A stretch of DNA of 64,000 nucleotides, taken from positions 992,001-1,056,000 of the forward strand of contig NZ_JAAGWY010000001.1 in NCBI RefSeq assembly GCF_010686705.1, written 5' to 3'. Positions within the stretch are counted from its first letter, which is position 1; the number at the start of each line of letters is the position of its first letter. Made by a program: the position numbers and the translations under genes. Below the pieces are notes generated by a model. It did not search any database, had not been told where the DNA came from, and saw only the letters and a list, made by a program, of their open reading frames with translations. Below are positions 7,880-16,436 of this stretch, piece by piece. Origin of the DNA: Leifsonia tongyongensis. Its GTDB lineage: Bacteria; Actinomycetota; Actinomycetes; Actinomycetales; Microbacteriaceae.

Positions 7880-9204
7880 CCACGACGCTGCTCCGCCCCT
7901 ACGCCGACGACTTCGCCCGCGCGCTCGACGCCGCTCGGCCGGAACGCGTCGGACGTGTCACGCGCGTCGTCGGCCTGACGATCGAGATCGCGGGGCTCGA
8001 CTGCGTCTCGGGCGACCTCGTGACCATCGGCGACGCCAACCCGGTGGACGCCGAAGTGGTCGCCACGTCGACCACGGGCGTGCATGTGATGCCCCTCGGG
8101 CGCACGGACGGGATCGGCACCGGCACACCGGCGCGATCGAAAGGCACCCGCGCCCTCGTCCCGACCGGTGCGGGGCTCTTCGGCCGCGTGGTCGACGGAC
8201 TCGGCCGCCCGATCGACGGCAAGGGCCCACTCGTCTCCGACGGCGGGGTTCCGCTCGCGAACGAGAGCCCATCGGCGATGCAGCGCGCGCGGATCACGGA
8301 TGCGCTGCAGACGGGCGTGCGCGTCCTCGACACCCTCACGACCGTGGGCCGCGGCCAGCGACTCGGTCTCTTCGCGGGGTCCGGCGTGGGCAAGTCGTCG
8401 CTGCTGTCCATGATCGCGCGCGGCACGGATGCCGAGGTGTCGGTCATCGCCCTGGTCGGCGAGCGCGGTCGCGAGGTCCGCGAGTTCCTCGAAGACGATC
8501 TCGGCCCAGCCGGTCTCGCACGGTCGATCGTGGTCGTCTCCACGTCGGACGAGCCGGCGCTCATGCGACTTCGCGCGGCGTTCCTCGCGACGCGCATCGC
8601 CGAGTCCTTCCGAGACGAGGGCAAGGACGTCGTGCTCATGATGGACTCGCTGACGCGGGTCGCGATGGCACAGCGCGAGATCGGGCTGTCGGTCGGTGAA
8701 CCGCCGGCGACCCGGGGTTATCCCCCCTCGACGTTCTCGATCCTCGCGCAGCTCCTGGAGCGTGCGGGCACCGCCGACCGCGGTTCCGTGACCGGTCTCT
8801 ACACCGTGCTCGTCGACGGCGACGACCACAACGAACCCATCGCCGACGCCGCGCGCTCGATTCTCGACGGACACGTCGTGCTCGATCGCAAATTGGCGAT
8901 CATCGGGCATTTTCCTTCGGTCGACGCGCTCGCATCCGTCTCCCGCGTCGCCTCCAAGGTGAATTCGGCCGAACGCGAGGAGCTCGCCATGCAGCTGAGG
9001 AAGGTCATGGCAGCGCGGGCGCGCGCACAAGATCTCATCGACGTCGGCGCCTACCAGTCGGGCACCAATCCCCTCGTGGATGCGGCCGTCGCGTACGAAG
9101 ACGACATCAACGCCTTCCTGCGGCAGCGGATGGACGATCACACCGAAGCCGAGCACGCGTGGTCCCAGCTCGCCCAGCTCGACCGACTCCTCGGAGGTGC
9201 ATGA
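7876..9204 (+). CDS. fliI: Flagellum-specific ATPase FliI
   Basis: 442 aa. This is a hexameric ATPase that helps unfold and load export substrates. The Walker A motif (AGSGVGKSS) is at about residues 167-175, and a Walker B-like segment (DVVLMMDSLTR) lies near 252-262. The F1-beta-like core is complete. The GTG start overlaps the fliH stop (GTGA), and the stop overlaps the fliJ start. Confidence 0.97.
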   Translation: MTTTLLRPYADDFARALDAARPERVGRVTRVVGLTIEIAGLDCVSGDLVTIGDANPVDAEVVATSTTGVHVMPLGRTDGIGTGTPARSKGTRALVPTGAGLFGRVVDGLGRPIDGKGPLVSDGGVPLANESPSAMQRARITDALQTGVRVLDTLTTVGRGQRLGLFAGSGVGKSSLLSMIARGTDAEVSVIALVGERGREVREFLEDDLGPAGLARSIVVVSTSDEPALMRLRAAFLATRIAESFRDEGKDVVLMMDSLTRVAMAQREIGLSVGEPPATRGYPPSTFSILAQLLERAGTADRGSVTGLYTVLVDGDDHNEPIADAARSILDGHVVLDRKLAIIGHFPSVDALASVSRVASKVNSAEREELAMQLRKVMAARARAQDLIDVGAYQSGTNPLVDAAVAYEDDINAFLRQRMDDHTEAEHAWSQLAQLDRLLGGA

Positions 9205-9632
9205 TGCCGAAACCGTTCTCGCTCGCCGGCCTCCTGAGGCTGCGCCAGACCGAGCAGGACATCGCCGGAGCCGAACTGGCCCGCGCGAACGCCCGCATCC
9301 GCGACAACGCGACGACCGAGCGACGCGCCCGCCGTGCCCTCGCCGAGTACGGCGACACCGCCACCAGCACCGAGACCCTGCGGGCCATCGCGGCCGCTCG
9401 GCAGGCCTCGGCGACGATGCTCTCCGAACTGTCGACGATCCTCGAGGAGGATCTCGCCGCCCACGAGCGGGCGCGCTCCGACTACCTGGCCGCACGGATG
9501 CGATTCGCCGGCCTCGAGAAGACCGAACGGAAGCATCGCGAGGCCGCGATCGCCGAAGACCTGAAGACCGAGCAGCAGGCGCTGGATGAGCTGACCGGCT
9601 CCCGCACCGCACGCGAGAAGGGCGACGAATGA
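9204..9632 (+). CDS. fliJ: Flagellar export protein FliJ-like
   Basis: 142 aa from ATG 9204. ATG 9201 is the alternative, but the GGAGG at 9193-9197 is better spaced for 9204. FliJ is a coiled-coil stalk inside the FliI ring that links ATPase and export gate. The product is almost wholly helical, rich in Ala, Arg and Glu, and starts with the family-like PFSLAGLLRLRQTEQDIA. Identification rests on this pattern and on position directly after fliI. FliJ sequences diverge fast. Confidence 0.83.
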   Translation: MPKPFSLAGLLRLRQTEQDIAGAELARANARIRDNATTERRARRALAEYGDTATSTETLRAIAAARQASATMLSELSTILEEDLAAHERARSDYLAARMRFAGLEKTERKHREAAIAEDLKTEQQALDELTGSRTAREKGDE

Positions 9633-10276
9633 GCGCCATCGATGCCGTGACCCGCATCCAGGAGATCCAGCAGACGTTCGCCGTCCTGCAATCGGGTGGC
9701 TTCCCGCAGGCGGCGGCGACAGCATCCGGATCGTTCACCGGCGCACTCGCCAGTGCGCTCGCGAGCACGCAGCCCGACGCGATGACGGCGGGGGCGACGA
9801 GCGGCTCGATGACCGTATCCGGATCGGTCACCGGCCAGGCCATCGTCGCCGACGCGAAGAAGTACCTCGGCGTCCCCTACGTCTTCGGGGGGACGACGTC
9901 GGCGGGCATGGACTGCTCGGGCCTCGTGCAGACGGTGCTGAAAGACCTCGGGATCTCGTCTCCGCGTCTCGTCTCGGGCGAAGCGACCCTCGGAACAGCC
10001 GTCCCGTCGCTGGCCGACGCGCAGCCCGGCGACCTGATCGTCCTCAAGAACAACGAGCACATCGTCATCTACGCGGGCGACGGAAAGGTCATCCACGCCC
10101 CCGATGTCGGGCGCACGGTGTCGGAGGTGCCGAACTGGCTCACCGACGCCGACATCGAGACCATCCGCCGCATCGCGCCCACCCCCGGAACGGCGACAGC
10201 TGTCCACTCTCCGGCATCCGCGCTGTCCAGCAGCCAGGTGACGCAACTGCTCTCCGCGATTCAGGGGTCGCTGTGA
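9629..10276 (+). CDS. NlpC/P60 peptidoglycan hydrolase encoded in the flagellar operon
   Basis: 215 aa. The C-terminal half is an NlpC/P60 cysteine peptidase domain: GVPYVFGGTTSAGMDCSGLV with Cys96, His144 in NNEHIVIY and His156 in KVIHAP. The N-terminal 70 residues are helical then Ser/Ala/Thr-rich, with no signal peptide or membrane helix. The gene overlaps fliJ and fliK by 4 nt each, so it is an integral operon member. Inference: it is a flagellum-exported wall hydrolase that opens peptidoglycan for the rod, a functional counterpart of the FlgJ muramidase, which is not seen here. Substrate is inferred from the family (gamma-D-Glu-diamino acid bonds). Confidence 0.9.
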   Translation: MSAIDAVTRIQEIQQTFAVLQSGGFPQAAATASGSFTGALASALASTQPDAMTAGATSGSMTVSGSVTGQAIVADAKKYLGVPYVFGGTTSAGMDCSGLVQTVLKDLGISSPRLVSGEATLGTAVPSLADAQPGDLIVLKNNEHIVIYAGDGKVIHAPDVGRTVSEVPNWLTDADIETIRRIAPTPGTATAVHSPASALSSSQVTQLLSAIQGSL

Positions 10277-11799
10277 GCATCGCGACCACCGCTCTTCCGC
10301 CCCAGGTGCGCACCTCGCGCGCGGAACCAGGGCAGCAGGCAGACGCGACCGACGGAACCGGCTTCGCCGATGTGCTGGCGGGTGTCAGCGCGAGCGCCCG
10401 CGATCTCGCGGCGGGCTCGGGGGCTTCACCGACAGCCCACACGGGCAAGCGCGTGCGGCCTGGAACCGGGGCAGCGGATGACGCCGTCCGGCCGGCTCCG
10501 GATGGCGCACAGCCGACGACAGTGACGCTTCCGGCCGCTCAGATCGCTGCTCCGGCCAGCCCGCCACCCTCCGTGGCGGCGACCTCGCTCAGCCTTCCCG
10601 CGGACCCCGGGTCGGCGATCGCCGCTGCGGGCGCGCCCGGGAGCGTCAGCGGGCAGGTGCCGATCGCGCAGTCCACCGTTCCACTGGACGCTCCGGTTCC
10701 GGATGCGGTGAGTCAGGCATCCGCGATTCCGGCATCCGCGATTCCCGCATCCGCCGCCCCGACCGCCGTCGCTCAGAAGGCAGTGGCCGTCTCGGCGGAA
10801 TCCGGCGCCCTCTCCCCGTCGCTGCCTGGCGCCCCTGCGCCGCACGAGCCTGCTTCCGCGCCGCGTTCCGGAGCCGTCACGACGGCCGCGTCGGCCGCCA
10901 CCGCGGCGCTGAGCATGGCGACGAACCCGGATGCCGTGACCGGCACCCCGACCGACGCCCGGCCGACCGGCGCGACGGCTGCCGCGCCCACCACTCCCGT
11001 AGCGCCGGCGCCCTTGGCCGACGCCACGCAGGAGCCGTCCATCGCGACCAGTGCGCCGATCCCCGCCGCACTCCAGCCGGCGCCCATTTCCGGCCGGACA
11101 GACACCGGCCGCGCCACCGCGCCGGCCGGACCGAGCGCCGCGGTTCCTGCAGCGGTCGTGCCCCTCCCGGCTTCCGCCGAATCGGGCGCCCCGGCTCCCG
11201 CGGCGAGCGCCGCACCCTCGAAGGCCACTCCCTCCACCCCGGCGCAGGACCTTTCGCTGACAGCGGTTGCCCAGGCCACCGCACAAGCCGCGCCGGCCGC
11301 GCCGCCCACCGTGACGGTCGCTCCCGCGCCACCCACCGCATCCGCCGCCCCCACGCCGCCGGCCTTCCACGTCTTCGCCGGCCAGGTCGCCCGTCCGGTG
11401 TTCACTCTCGCCGCCGCCGGCGACGGAAACCACACGATGACGATCAGCGTCACCCCCGACAACCTGGGCCCGGTGACCGTCCGCGCCCACATCAGCGGCG
11501 AGAACGTACGGATCGAGCTCTTCTCGCCGTCCGACAACGGGCGCGATGCCCTCCGCCAGCTGCTTCCCGACCTCCGACGCGACCTCTCGGCCACGGGTGC
11601 GAATGCGAACGTGGACCTCTCGTCGCAGGGGCGGCCGGATGCACAGCCGAACACCGGCACACCGCGGGACGACCCCCGGGGTCGTGATCACGGCGGCAAC
11701 CGGCCCCGCAGCCCCGCCGCCGCATCCGCCGCCCTGTCCGTAACGCCCGCGAACCTGCCACCGGTGGGGTCGCCGACCGGCCTCGATGTACTGGCCTGA
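10273..11799 (+). CDS. fliK: Flagellar hook-length control protein FliK
   Basis: 508 aa, GTG start overlapping the previous stop. FliK is the molecular ruler that sets hook length and switches the export gate from hook to filament substrates. The first 350 residues are very rich in Ala, Pro, Ser and Thr with short internal repeats (ASAIPASAIPASAAP near 150-165). The conserved C-terminal domain (about 365-460: TMTISVTPDNLGPVTVRAHI) is the Flg_hook substrate-switch domain. The long disordered N-terminus fits a ruler role. Confidence 0.92.
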   Translation: MSIATTALPPQVRTSRAEPGQQADATDGTGFADVLAGVSASARDLAAGSGASPTAHTGKRVRPGTGAADDAVRPAPDGAQPTTVTLPAAQIAAPASPPPSVAATSLSLPADPGSAIAAAGAPGSVSGQVPIAQSTVPLDAPVPDAVSQASAIPASAIPASAAPTAVAQKAVAVSAESGALSPSLPGAPAPHEPASAPRSGAVTTAASAATAALSMATNPDAVTGTPTDARPTGATAAAPTTPVAPAPLADATQEPSIATSAPIPAALQPAPISGRTDTGRATAPAGPSAAVPAAVVPLPASAESGAPAPAASAAPSKATPSTPAQDLSLTAVAQATAQAAPAAPPTVTVAPAPPTASAAPTPPAFHVFAGQVARPVFTLAAAGDGNHTMTISVTPDNLGPVTVRAHISGENVRIELFSPSDNGRDALRQLLPDLRRDLSATGANANVDLSSQGRPDAQPNTGTPRDDPRGRDHGGNRPRSPAAASAALSVTPANLPPVGSPTGLDVLA

Positions 11800-11819
11800 C
11801 CACCGAAGGAGAACAGAAG

Positions 11820-12248
11820 ATGACCGCAGTCGACCCCGTTTCCGCCTCGTCGGGAGGTGCCAGCATCCACTCCGTCGACAACACGCTCGGCACGCCGAAA
11901 CAGACGATGGATGCCGACCTGTTCATGAAACTGCTCGTCACGCAGCTGCAGAATCAGGACCCCTCGTCGCCCATGGACACCAACCAGATGATCAGCCAGA
12001 CCACCCAGCTCTCGATGATGCAGTCGCTGGCGACCCTCAACTCGACCAACACCGACAGTTTCGCCCTCTCCATGCGGACGAACGCCGCAACGCTCATCGG
12101 GCAGCAGGTGAGCTACATCGACAAGAACGGCGTCACCGCGACCGGCAAGGCGACTTCGGTCAGCTTCTCGGGCAGCATCCCGACCGTCACCGTCGGCGGC
12201 GTCGACGTCTCCCTCGATTCCATCTCCGCGATCAACCTCGCCAACTGA
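11820..12248 (+). CDS. flgD: Flagellar hook assembly scaffold FlgD
   Basis: 142 aa, shorter than enteric FlgD (about 230) because the C-terminal Tudor/FnIII region is reduced. FlgD caps the growing hook and is replaced by FlgK. The N-terminal conserved block (MDADLFMKLLVTQLQNQDPS, SPMDTNQMISQTTQLS) is clear. An AAGGAGAA ribosome site lies 7 nt before the ATG. The gene follows fliK by 20 nt and precedes flgE by 9 nt. Confidence 0.95.
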   Translation: MTAVDPVSASSGGASIHSVDNTLGTPKQTMDADLFMKLLVTQLQNQDPSSPMDTNQMISQTTQLSMMQSLATLNSTNTDSFALSMRTNAATLIGQQVSYIDKNGVTATGKATSVSFSGSIPTVTVGGVDVSLDSISAINLAN

Positions 12249-12257
12249 AAGGCAATC

Positions 12258-13433
12258 ATGCTCCGCTCTCTCTACTCCGGGATCTCCGGGCTCCAGGCCC
12301 ACCAGCAGATGCTCGACGTGACCGGCAACAACATCGCCAACGTCAACACCGCAGGGTTCAAGTCGTCGTCGGTCGAATTCGAGGACACACTCTCGCAGCT
12401 CGTCTCGGGCGCGACGGCCGCAGGCGCCGCCAACGGCGGTTCCAACCCGGCCCAGATCGGCCTGGGCGTCAAGGTCGCCGGCATCGCGACCAACTTCGCG
12501 CAGGGATCCTCGCAGGCCACAGGCAAGCCCACCGACCTGATGATCAGCGGTGACGGGTTCTTCAACGTCCGCGTCGGCGGCCAGAGCCTTTACACCCGTG
12601 CCGGGAACTTCGACTTCGATGCCACCGGCACCCTCGTCTCCGCCGAGGGCGGTTTCGTCCAGGGCTGGACGGCGGATGCGACCGGCAACATCAACACCAA
12701 CAAGGCGCTCGGCAACATCAAGCTCCCGGTCGACTCGGTCGTGCCGGCTGCCGCCACCACCGCCGCGAGCTTCGCCGGCAACCTCCCGTCGGATGCGGCC
12801 GCAGCGACCGTGCTGACCCGCGACGTCCCCGTCTACGACGCCAAGGGTGACAAGTCGACCGTCTCGCTCACGTTCACGTCGGACGGCGCGGGCAACTGGG
12901 CGGTCAATGACGGAACCGGCACCATCGGCACCCTCTCGTTCGCGGCCGGTGTGCTGACCACGACACCGCCCACTCTCACCACCGCGGGCGCGCTGCCGAT
13001 CGACTTCTCGAACGTCAGCGGGTTCGCCGGCCTCTCGACGATCGCCGTCTCCGGGCAGGACGGCCACAGCGCCGGAACACTCGAGTCGTACACCATCGGC
13101 AAAGACGGAACGATCTCCGGCTCGTACAGCAACGGGGTGATCCAGGCGATCGCCCGAATCGCCGTCTCCACCTTCGTCAACCCGGGCGGCCTCGAGAAGC
13201 AGGGCGGGTCGATGTACGGTGTCACGCCGAACTCGGGCGCGCAGACCACCGGAACCGCCGGCACACCCGGGCTCGGATCCATCACGACGGGGTACCTGGA
13301 GATGTCGAACGTCGACCTCTCGCAGGAGTTCACGAACCTCATCGTGGCTCAGCGCGGCTTCCAGGCGAACGCCCGCATCATCACCACGAGCGACTCGGTG
13401 CTCGACGAGCTCGTCAACCTCAAGCGCTCCTAG
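12258..13433 (+). CDS. flgE: Flagellar hook protein FlgE
   Basis: 391 aa, normal length. FlgE forms the hook that joins rod and filament. The N-terminal signature MLRSLYSGISGLQAHQQM and TGNNIANVNTAGFK, the FlgE D2-like middle, and the C-terminal SNVDLSQEFTNLIVAQRGFQ block are all present. It is the last gene before the strong terminator at 13464. Confidence 0.96.
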   Translation: MLRSLYSGISGLQAHQQMLDVTGNNIANVNTAGFKSSSVEFEDTLSQLVSGATAAGAANGGSNPAQIGLGVKVAGIATNFAQGSSQATGKPTDLMISGDGFFNVRVGGQSLYTRAGNFDFDATGTLVSAEGGFVQGWTADATGNINTNKALGNIKLPVDSVVPAAATTAASFAGNLPSDAAAATVLTRDVPVYDAKGDKSTVSLTFTSDGAGNWAVNDGTGTIGTLSFAAGVLTTTPPTLTTAGALPIDFSNVSGFAGLSTIAVSGQDGHSAGTLESYTIGKDGTISGSYSNGVIQAIARIAVSTFVNPGGLEKQGGSMYGVTPNSGAQTTGTAGTPGLGSITTGYLEMSNVDLSQEFTNLIVAQRGFQANARIITTSDSVLDELVNLKRS

Positions 13434-13463
13434 CAGGCGGTTCGTTCCGTTCGTCCTCCAAAA

Positions 13464-13509
13464 ACACTGTCGGCCGCCTAACCGAAGCCACCCGGGCGGC
13501 CGACAGTGT
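13464..13509 (+). terminator. Strong hairpin after flgE
   Basis: ACACTGTCGGCCGCC (13464-13478) and GGCGGCCGACAGTGT (13495-13509) form a perfect 15-bp stem with a 16-nt loop, 30 nt after the flgE stop. A four-A run precedes it and no long T-run follows. It should end the flgB-flgE transcript before flbD. Confidence 0.8.
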
Positions 13510-13555
13510 CGTGTAGAACGACCCCTCGTATCCGGAACGAAGCGAAAGCAGACCC

Positions 13556-13849
13556 ATGATCGTTGCCACCCGACTCAGCGGCAGCCAGTTCGCGATCAAC
13601 CCTGATCTCATTGAACGCATCGTGGAGAACCCCGATACGACGATCTACCTCGTCGACGGCTCCAGCCATATCGTCACCGAACCGCTCACGCGCATCCTGG
13701 AGCTCATCGCGGATGCGCGCGCCGACGTCATCGCCCGCGCGAGCCTCCGACGCATCGAGCTCAGCCCCGGGCAGCGTCACCTCGAAGCGCTGCGCCCTGC
13801 GGCCGACCTCCATGACAGCCTCTTCGCCCCGCGGCAGACGGAGACGTAA
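13556..13849 (+). CDS. flbD: FlbD-family flagellar protein
   Basis: 97 aa. Small proteins of this family lie between flgE and motA in many Gram-positive flagellar operons, as here. Their biochemical role is not established. The N-terminal MIVATRLSGSQFAINPDLIE and the VDGS and VTEPL segments match the family and the second copy at 1-179. The C-terminus is extended (AALRPAADLHDSLFAPRQ) relative to the usual 60-70 aa. The stop TAA shares one base with the motA ATG. Confidence 0.87.
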   Translation: MIVATRLSGSQFAINPDLIERIVENPDTTIYLVDGSSHIVTEPLTRILELIADARADVIARASLRRIELSPGQRHLEALRPAADLHDSLFAPRQTET

Positions 13850-14613
13850 TGGACATCGCAACCATGGTCGGGCTCCTCGTCGCCTTCGGCTCGCTGTTCG
13901 GGATGCTCACAATCGAGGGCTCCAGCGTCACGTCGATCCTGCTGCCCGCCCCCATGCTCATCGTCTTCGGCGCCACGATCGCCGTCGGGTTCGCCTCCGG
14001 CACGACCGGGGATGCGCTGCGGGCCGTGAAAGCCGTCCCGAAAGCCTTCCGGGGAAAGATCGCGAAGCCGGCGACCGTCATCGAGCAGCTCGTCGGCATC
14101 GCCGAGAAGGCCCGGCGCGAGGGGCTCCTCTCGCTCGAGCAGAACGCGCACGAGACGAAGGACCCGTTCTTCAGGGATGCCCTGCAGAACATCGCCGACG
14201 GAACGGACGGCGAAGAGCTGCGCATCCTGCTCGAAGACCAGATCGCCACCCGGCAACGCGTCGACCGCGGCGCGGCCAAATGGTTCAAGATCCTCGGAGG
14301 CTACGCCCCCACGATCGGCATCATCGGAACGGTCGTGTCGCTCACGCACGTGCTCGAGAACCTGTCGTCGCCGGCGAAGCTCGGCCCGATGATCGCCGCG
14401 GCGTTCGTTGCGACCCTGTGGGGCCTGCTGTCCGCGAACTTCATCTGGCTTCCCATCGGCGACCGCCTGAACCGTCTCTGCGACCTCGAGTCGGAACGGA
14501 TGACCCTGATCATGGAGGGCACGCTCGCCATCCAGTCCGGAGCGCAGCCCCGGCTGCTCGATGAGCGGCTGCGCGCCATGGTGCCGGCGAGTTCCCTGCC
14601 CAAAGCGGCATGA
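13849..14613 (+). CDS. motA: Flagellar motor stator protein MotA
   Basis: 254 aa. MotA forms the proton channel and torque-generating part of the stator with MotB. Four membrane segments are visible (about 5-25, 32-50, 145-165, 178-200), with a cytoplasmic loop between the second and third carrying charged residues. The conserved GGYAPTIGIIGTVVSL block lies near residues 147-162. It overlaps flbD by one base and motB by 4 nt. Confidence 0.95.
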   Translation: MDIATMVGLLVAFGSLFGMLTIEGSSVTSILLPAPMLIVFGATIAVGFASGTTGDALRAVKAVPKAFRGKIAKPATVIEQLVGIAEKARREGLLSLEQNAHETKDPFFRDALQNIADGTDGEELRILLEDQIATRQRVDRGAAKWFKILGGYAPTIGIIGTVVSLTHVLENLSSPAKLGPMIAAAFVATLWGLLSANFIWLPIGDRLNRLCDLESERMTLIMEGTLAIQSGAQPRLLDERLRAMVPASSLPKAA

Positions 14614-15407
14614 GCGCGCGCCGGAGGCGCCGGGGCGCTGCCGAGAGCGGCGAACACCACCAGGACGAACGGTGGATGGCCTCCTACATGGACATGGTGA
14701 CCGTACTCATGTGCCTGTTCATCGTGCTGTACGCCATGTCGAGCACCGACGCCCACAAGTTCGCGCAGCTCAAGGATTCGCTTGCGACCGGCTTCGGCCT
14801 GGTCAAGTCGCAGAAGATCGACACCGCGTCGGGCATCATCGTGCCCCCGAAGGATGTCGGCAAGGACGGCGAGCTGTCGAACCTGCAGGCGGCGACGCTC
14901 GAGTACGACAAGCTGAAAGCCCTGCGCGACAGGATCAACGCCAACCTCGCCGCAGTTGGCCTCCAGGCCAAGGTCGACACCACCATCGATTCGCGCGGCC
15001 TCACGGTCGGCCTCGTCAGCGCCGACACCTTCTTCGCCTCCAACAGCACCGATCTCACGCCGATCGCCAGCCGCATCCTCGACCGCATCGCCGGCCCGCT
15101 GAACACCGTCACGTACCAGGTCAGCATCGAAGGCCATGCCGATCCCCGGCCGCCGGGCCAGCCGTTCCCGACCAACTGGGAGCTGTCGAGCGGGAGGGCG
15201 ACCGCCGTGCTCCGCGACCTGGTCGAGCGGGGCGGGGTGAGGGACACGCGGGTCGGCGCCGTCGGCTACGGGTCGGCGCGGCCGATCGTCCCGGGCAGCT
15301 CCGACGCGGACTTCGCCAAGGACCGTCGCGTCGACATCGTCGTGCTCTCCGACAAGCCGGACGCCATCCGGGCGCTCATCCCCCAGCTGGTCGCCGCCGG
15401 CAAGTAG
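14610..15407 (+). CDS. motB: Flagellar motor stator protein MotB
   Basis: 265 aa. A single membrane helix near residues 27-46 begins with YMDMVTVLMCLFIVLYAMSS. The Asp at residue 28 corresponds to the proton-binding Asp of MotB. The C-terminal OmpA/MotB peptidoglycan-binding domain (about 140-250: IEGHADPRPPGQPFPTNWEL, VGYGSARPI) anchors the stator to the wall. Followed by 120 bp containing a weak dyad (15411-15432) and the fliM promoter. Confidence 0.96.
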   Translation: MSARRRRRGAAESGEHHQDERWMASYMDMVTVLMCLFIVLYAMSSTDAHKFAQLKDSLATGFGLVKSQKIDTASGIIVPPKDVGKDGELSNLQAATLEYDKLKALRDRINANLAAVGLQAKVDTTIDSRGLTVGLVSADTFFASNSTDLTPIASRILDRIAGPLNTVTYQVSIEGHADPRPPGQPFPTNWELSSGRATAVLRDLVERGGVRDTRVGAVGYGSARPIVPGSSDADFAKDRRVDIVVLSDKPDAIRALIPQLVAAGK

Positions 15408-15491
15408 CTGCCCACCTCGACCGTCGAGTGGTCGCTATCTCCCCTCAAAAGCGAGCGGGAAGGGGACTTCGTGACGACTCGACGGCAACGG

Positions 15492-15519
15492 CTAACCGGA
15501 TGCAGAGGCGAGCCGATAG
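15492..15519 (+). promoter_or_regulatory. Sigma-28 type promoter of the fliM operon
   Basis: A ctaac box (TAAC 15493-15496) is followed after 15 bases by GCCGATAG (15512-15519). The expected start point, 6-8 nt downstream, falls at 15525-15528, on the GTG proposed as the fliM start. The open frame extends upstream through this promoter, so any earlier start codon would lie inside or before it. The mRNA is therefore probably leaderless. Confidence 0.85.
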
Positions 15520-15527
15520 TCACCAGT

Positions 15528-16436
15528 GTGACGGTCCAGCCAAAGCACGACGATTCCCCCCTGCCCGAACGCCATCGAAGCGTCGAGGTCTACGACTTCC
15601 GCCGGCCGACGACGCTCGCCCGTGAGCACTCCCGAACACTCGAGCTCGCCTTCGAGACGTTCTCGCGACAGTGGGGAACCCAGCTGACCGCGAAGGTCCG
15701 GGTCCGCTCCCAGGTCACGTTCGAGGGCCTGTCGATCCGCACCTACGACGAGTACGCATCCCAGCTCCCCTCGCAGACCGCGCTCGTGCTGCTCACCATC
15801 GGCGACGATCCGTCGAAGGCGGTCATCCAGTTCCCCGCGGCTGCCGCCCTCGGCTGGCTCACGCGGATGCTCGGCGGAACACCCGACCCCGACGCCGAAG
15901 AACGCAAATTCACCCAGGTGGAGCTCGCGATGCTGCGGCGCCTGATCGAAGACACGATCGACGACCTCCGGTACTCGTTCGGCCGCCTGCTGACGGCGCC
16001 TGTGGTCATGGACACCATCCACCACAACTCCCAGTTCGCCCAGGCCGCGGCGACGGCCGAGCTGATGATGGTGGCGAACTTCTCCGTGAGCGTCGGGGAC
16101 CTCACGAACGCGGCGACGATCGCCATCCCGGCAGACATCCTGGTGCGCCAGCTCGGCGACGCGAACCCGGTGACCCGTGTCGCCGACGCTCGAGGGCTCG
16201 TCGAGGCGCAACTCGCATCCGTGCCTGTCGGGGTGTCACTGCAGCTGAACCCGCTGACCGTGACGCCCGCCCAGATCATCCGGCTGGCCGTCGGCGACAT
16301 CGTCGGCCTTCCGCATGACAAGACCAAACCATTGAACGTCGCTGTCGAGGGTCGTCCCCTGGCCCGCGCATCCATCGGAACCACCGGATCCCGGATCGCC
16401 TGCGTCGTCGTCGAAACCCAGGAGAACCTCCGATGA
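15528..16436 (+). CDS. fliM: Flagellar motor switch protein FliM, lacking the CheY-docking motif
   Basis: 302 aa from GTG 15528, chosen because the sigma-28 -10 box ends at 15519. FliM forms the middle of the C-ring. The YDFRRP block near residue 22, the CheC-like middle domain (about 50-215) and the C-terminal SpoA domain (about 225-295: RLAVGDIVGLPHDKTKPLNV) are clear. The usual N-terminal LSQxEIDALL motif that binds CheY-P is absent, and the open frame upstream does not encode it either. The last 4 nt overlap fliN. Confidence 0.93.
   Translation: MTVQPKHDDSPLPERHRSVEVYDFRRPTTLAREHSRTLELAFETFSRQWGTQLTAKVRVRSQVTFEGLSIRTYDEYASQLPSQTALVLLTIGDDPSKAVIQFPAAAALGWLTRMLGGTPDPDAEERKFTQVELAMLRRLIEDTIDDLRYSFGRLLTAPVVMDTIHHNSQFAQAAATAELMMVANFSVSVGDLTNAATIAIPADILVRQLGDANPVTRVADARGLVEAQLASVPVGVSLQLNPLTVTPAQIIRLAVGDIVGLPHDKTKPLNVAVEGRPLARASIGTTGSRIACVVVETQENLR

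Noticed and set aside
13478-13506. A ctaac box followed by GCCGACAG, resembling a fifth sigma-28 promoter before flbD
   Set aside because: Spacing is one base longer than in the four good sites, the -10 has a C in place of T, and both elements are parts of the perfect 15-bp terminator stem.
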